Shown here in pieces: positions 55,101-61,100 of a DNA stretch of 64,000 nucleotides. The DNA lies in contig NC_077231.1 in the NCBI RefSeq assembly GCF_027887165.1, positions 185,612,103-185,676,102 of the forward strand, given 5' to 3'. The notes beneath the pieces were generated by a model. The model saw only the letters and a list, made by a program, of their open reading frames with translations, searched no databases and was not told the origin of the DNA. The position numbers were made by a program, and so were the translations under genes. The stretch comes from Monodelphis domestica. Lineage: Eukaryota; Chordata; Mammalia; Didelphimorphia; Didelphidae. Position 1 is the stretch's first letter, and every line of letters begins with the position of its first letter.

Positions 55101-58100
55101 AAGAGAAGAAAGACATTTATTGGATATACTGAGGAAAATTTCTGAGAGAAACTAAGACACATTAATCGCTATTCAGACCCAAACTAACATAAGTGTTTTT
55201 TTTCCTTAGAAGATGTGCAATCTGACAATCCAACTGACAAGTCTAAGCAAAACTGAGTATAATAACATTTTGAGATGATATGATTTGACCATATTCTAAA
55301 GAGAATGAATTATATGAGTGTGGTTCTAATATTATGGAAGAGTCAGAATTTATAGTCAATGGTAAAAGAATTCTAGTCAATAACTTTGACTACTCTTCCA
55401 GGGCACACAGGTAACTCTGGCTTTCTTACAATTGCTATGAGATTTCAATATTTGTTTCTGCTTTTGCATTATTTATTATCATTAATATATTGTTTTTTAT
55501 TTTTCTTCATATCCTCAGCAATTGCTATAGTTCTTTGCACATACTAAGTGCTTCATAAATGCTTACTGATGGATTAGTCTAAGCCTGGGCATTTACAGTT
55601 TGAGATTGAGAAAGGGAGGTAATTTATGGGAAAAGACGTTTCCACACTCTTATCAGGGCAGGGCCCTAGGGCTAATAAACTAGAGAGATTTTAAGGAATT
55701 TCTGAGATATTGTTTGATCAAATTTACTAAGAACCCATTAAGAGAAAAAGGATGCATAAGGTAATAAGTCAGGAGCAGCCTGAAGGGAGGTTATCAGGAT
55801 ATTTGTCCCACAGAATACCTCCAAGCTTTTGGTCACATTCTGTATCACAATATACACACACCTCCAAGACAGGTCTCATCTATGGAACTGTCAGATGTTA
55901 GTTTTAGGTGTTTCTGCCAGGAGAGCATTTGCAAATACTTTAATTATCCAAGGAATACATCAGTTAAAGAAAAGAATTAAAGGACTAAAAGACTAAATGA
56001 AGTATTTTTCTTCACAGGAAGGAATCCCCAGTTCAATTTTCAAATAAAGAGCCTACTTCTGAAGCCAAAAGCAATAGTGGTCATTATTGCAAAAATAGTA
56101 TTCAAAGCAATTAGATTTATGGGGCAAAATTAGGCAAGGGGGAAAGCACTGATTTTTAAGTTGGAAGGTGTGGGTTTGAATTCTAGTTTGCATTTTTAAA
56201 ATCCTTTTAAGTTGTTCTGACACTTCAAGACAGGGTTTTGCCATTCCTTCTCCCACTCAAGAGATGAGAAAACTGAGGCAAACAGGGTGAAGTAACTTGC
56301 CCAGGTTACCATAGCTAGTAAGTATCTGAGATCGGATTTGAACTCAGGAAGATAAGGCTTCCTGATTCCAAGTTCATTGCTCTATTTACTACCCCAACTA
56401 CTTGCCTCCCTAGCTTGGCTACTTAATAATTATGTGACTTTGAGGAAGCCCCTAAATCTATTGAAACCTTGGTTTCTTCAGTTTCAAAATTGGCTTAATA
56501 CTTGCCCCATATATGTTATAATGCCATTTGCTATAAGACAAATAATGTAACTTCTTATTTCAATAGAATGTAAATCTCAAGGGAAAATCTGCTCCCCAAA
56601 CTTGGATAAGAGTAATTGGCAATATTTGAAAAGGCCAAAGAGAAAGAAAAAACAAAAAAACTAGGCTCCTAACCAGTTAACAAAATTACATTTATACAAT
56701 CTGATCTGTCATGTTTCTTAAGAGCTCACTGGACAGGTACCTTCATCTTAAGGGCTTCTGAATAGCCCAAACCATGATTTAAATTTGCTGGGGGCTACGG
56801 AAAGCTTTTCTTCAATAAGTCATATAAAAATTGATATCTACTGAAATAGTCTTACCACTACTGATGAATAATTCGACTAGCTGATGCTTAGAGAACTCAG
56901 CATCCACTTCAGCTCTCACTATTTCACAGGTGAATCCTGCAGCTCTTTGTTTTTGCTATGGTAAAAAACAAAACAAAAGAAAACAAAAAAACAAATTGAG
57001 TTTCACTAAAGCTGTATACCCTCTAATTTCCAAAGGAAGGTGGTGGGTATGTAAACTGTCGGTACCTTCATGCAGAGTGCGAGCTGATGTGCTATGTAGT
57101 CTTGCAAGCTTCCTTCTGGGCCATGAAAGATAACATTATGATATTGCTCAACCTGTTGAGAAATGAAGGGAACATGACTGATGAAAATGTCACAATGGTA
57201 GCAAAATGTATGTATATAAATGAAACATTATATATATGAATATATATATAGAGAGAGTGATAGCTATAGATCTATTTTCATGTTTAATATTGGTTGTTTG
57301 CAGCTTTTATTTATGGATGAGGGTAGAAAGAAATAAAAGTAGAGCCTGCTTCATTGTTTTCTCCTCTACCCTATTTCTAAGAGCAAAATGTGAATCATGG
57401 TTCATTCTAATGTCCTTTTCAGGTGCTAAACAAATGTTTGTTGGATTAATACCAATTTATGATGAAAAATTCTACTTTGGCATCTTAAAAGTTGGAGGAA
57501 GACATATTGAAAATAATGTCAACAAGTGAAATCAGAGACAGGTTTCCAAGAATTGCTAAATAGCTTAGCCTTGAGATTTACAAATATATTGCTTCGTTTA
57601 TCTTGGTTCCCTGTTATCTGAATTGATGAGGGTGTCTCAGTTCAGAAAACAAGAGTGTTCCATTCATTATCACAGTGCTTTCAGAGTCTGAAGATTGATG
57701 CTGGAATGATATACCAGCTAGGTATCCAATCTCGGAGATAAGATGTCTTCAATTTCAACACCTCATTTGTTCTCAGATTGTAGGTTGGCTGGCATTGAAG
57801 GCAGGCAAGATTCAATTCGAATGTTCAATAAAAGGGTCATTGAGGAGCAGCAAGTCCTTTGTGTTTACATAAATGGTGAACACTCACTAATTCACACAAC
57901 CTATCATCTGACACCCTCTTTAATTCAGTGTAATTGTTGTACATAGAGGTACCTTCTCTTTTATCAAAACGCGTGTGTGTATGTTGGACATTGCTTAAGA
58001 TTTGACTTAGAGTCCTCAAATTACTGGTGATCATTTTCCTCCAACAAAAATGATCCTCAATTCCATTTCTCTTACCAGGGAACAGATCTATAATTACCAC

Positions 58101-61100
58101 ATTACTTCCAGAGAGTTCGTGTTTTGGGCACACAGAATACAAACAGTTCATGCTGCCAGCACAAGAATCTTTTGATTAAGCATTTGGGTGCCTTAATTGC
58201 ATCCCAAAATTGACTTCTTTCTCTATACAAATGATCACATGTAAAAAGCTTCATTACTGTCATTCTAATGTGTCTGTCCCATTACTTATCTGATGACATT
58301 TTTCTATGTCTATAATACAACTGCATGTGTTTTCCATTCATTTTGTGCAATATGACTAGTTCTGGCATGATCAGCACTGATTACTTTTATTCTGATATCT
58401 TTTGAATCACTTCATGAACATCTTATTACATTTCAATTAATTTCTGTGAATCAACTGGCTTCTGGAATAAAAGCAATAGATTGACACCAACACTATGTTC
58501 TCCTTAGTTTTGTTTTCCATCTTCCCCTAGAATTAATGACTTTCTTCAGAACAGATGCTATTAAAGAATATAACATTGGTGATTATTTTGGATTTTATGT
58601 TCTCAATGTTACAAGGACTCCAAATTTTTCTGAACAAATCCTTACTCTTTTCTTAGGACTTTTTTTCTGTCCAAGAGGAAATTTTAGGTCAGATTTTGAT
58701 GACCCAGTAAGCTTGAAAAATAATAATAGAAAATGGGTTTTACAAAGCCAAAAAAAGTGAGATAATTCAAACCTAACATTTCATGTTCCAGAGCTTGTAA
58801 TTTCATTCTAAACATTTCTGACATTCAAATTTAAAGAACTGATTTATTCATTACTTGAAATCCACACACAATGCACAAATACAAAAATACAATGGATTCA
58901 TATAAACGTCTCCAAAGAAAAATTGAAACTGTTAGAGTTTAGGAAATAAACAAGTAGAATGAATGTCTTACATAAGAAAAAGCTAAAGCCTCATCTCTGC
59001 TTTTAAGAATCCAACAAATATTTCCTGAGAATTTGTCTATGTAAGCCACTGTTTTATGTCCTTGAGATACACAAATACCAAATGATCCCTGCCTTCAAGA
59101 AGCTTACAGTTTATGGAGTTATCACAAAAGCCAACTTGTGTGACTTAGTCACCATGGAGTAATAATATGGGAAGAGTTTCTCCGTTGGTAGCCTAGGTTT
59201 TTGAATCCTGGGATTTCAAGGATAAGAATAAACCTTGCTAGCCACACAATTGTAGATTCTCTTACCTTATGGCAACTCACCACCCTGCCCTCCAACTGCA
59301 TTTGCCATAGAAGCCAGCATTTCTAGTTCAGGGCACTGGGAACAATATCCCCCAAGACCCTTCTAAACTTAAAATGGCAAAACCACTGCTTTACACTTAT
59401 TACAGCTAACATATTGCTCTTTAAAGCAAATAGGTGGCACAGTAGAGCACCAGGTCTGGAATAAGTAAAGTTCATTTTCCTGAGTTCAAATATGGCCTCA
59501 GACACTTAGTATCTGTGTGACTCTGGGCAAGTCACTTACCCCTATTTGCCTCAGTTCCTCATCTTTAAACTGAGCTGGAGAAGACAATGATAAAAATATT
59601 TTTGCCAAGAAAACCCCAAATGGGGTCATGACTAAATAACAATAATACATCTCTGACAAGTCACATTTTCTTTTTAGCTGCTTTTTGACCCCATTTGTAT
59701 ACTTTATAAGAGACACAGTGACAGTGTAAATAAAATTCTATGACCAGAATGTCTTCGGGAAGCCTTTCTTGATTTCTCTTAATACTAGTGCCTTCCTTCT
59801 GTTGATTTCTTCTACTCTATCCTGTCTGTAGCTTGTTTGTACATATCTTACCCACTGAATTATGAGTTAGGATCTGTCTTTTGCATTTCTTTGCATCCCT
59901 AGAGCTTATAAGGCACAGTGCTTGGCACATTGTAGGCACTTCATATTTATTGACTGATCATGAAAAAGCAGGTATAAACCTGACCTAAATCTGACTTTGA
60001 TGGAAAAACTCATGAGAGAAGAGGAAGATTTTGTTAAAAAATATTTAGAGTCCTTGTAACACTGTGACCATAAAATCCAAAATAAGCACCAACATTTTAT
60101 ATATAATATAATAATTACAAATATTAATTCTCATTTTACAACACTTAAAAATCTATCTAGTGTTTCCCTTAAGATAATCCTGTGAGGTAGGTCATCCAAG
60201 TGTTATTATAACCATTTTACAGAGAAGAAAGCTGAGGCTCCAAGATGCGGCATGGCTTGTTTAGATCTCATATTCTAAATATCAGCTGGAATTCAACACC
60301 AGCCTTTCGGACTCTAAGATGCTTTCTATTATGCAAAACAACCTCTTCCTTATGAGAATACACTGCAACAGACAGATGTTGGTCACAGGAACCATGGACA
60401 AGCCAAAGGGTTGCACACCTACCAATCGGAGGTAGTTCTGTAGCATCTGGAGAGGGATCATGGATGCATAAGTCACACTGCTGAGGCAGCCTTCTTGAGG
60501 ACCTTTGGGAAATAATGCAGAACACAGATATCTATTTTTTTCTCATTACTTAAAAAAAGAGAGATGAAGCACATAAAAATTTCAGTGTTTCCCAATGACA
60601 AGAACAGTATCCAATTATGTATCTATAATATACAAGAACTTCATCATCGTCATACAGCATCATAAAGTCTGCAGAGTTCTTTATACACATTATGTTGTGT
60701 AAGCCCCAGAGCAACCCTGAAGAACCTATTTTATAGGTTAGGGAAACTGAGGGAAAGAGAGCGTGACTTCCTTGTCCAGGGTTCCACAGTCAGTGAGTGA
60801 GTTTCTGAGACCCAGATTTGAATTCAAGTCATCCCAATTCACAATTCAGCACCCAGTCTCTCTATGGTGCCACTTAGCTTCCTTATATCAGACAATGCTA
60901 ATTTAATAACAAACATTGCTGTCTGACCAGGAGATCCAAGTTCAGGAATAGTCACCCACATAGGGAGCTCAACACGAACTTTCTTCATGATTTTCACAAA
61001 GGTACTTCTCCTCCCTTAATACAGGAGCCCGAGTTAAAAGCCCAATTTTTACTTCGCATTGGGAATCTTACAGAACACACACACACACACACACACAGAG

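Larger units (their letters stand above)
43097..56855 (-). other. CTTNBP2: CTTNBP2 intron F-E (13.8 kb)
   Basis: Repeat-rich in part. It holds the hAT/LTR composite, L2, L3, Mar1 and MIR-like copies and a minisatellite. Blocks 44220-45425, 46460-47585 (very AT-rich), 49930-50470, 50770-51795, 52625-54025 and 55040-56185 show nothing I can name beyond isolated short L2-like bits. Confidence 0.85.
57153..60422 (-). other. CTTNBP2: CTTNBP2 intron D-C
   Basis: 3.3 kb. TA microsatellite at 57227-57256, Mar1 at 59425, L2 at 59745 and MIR-like at 60140. 57260-59000 shows no recognised repeat or exon. Confidence 0.85.
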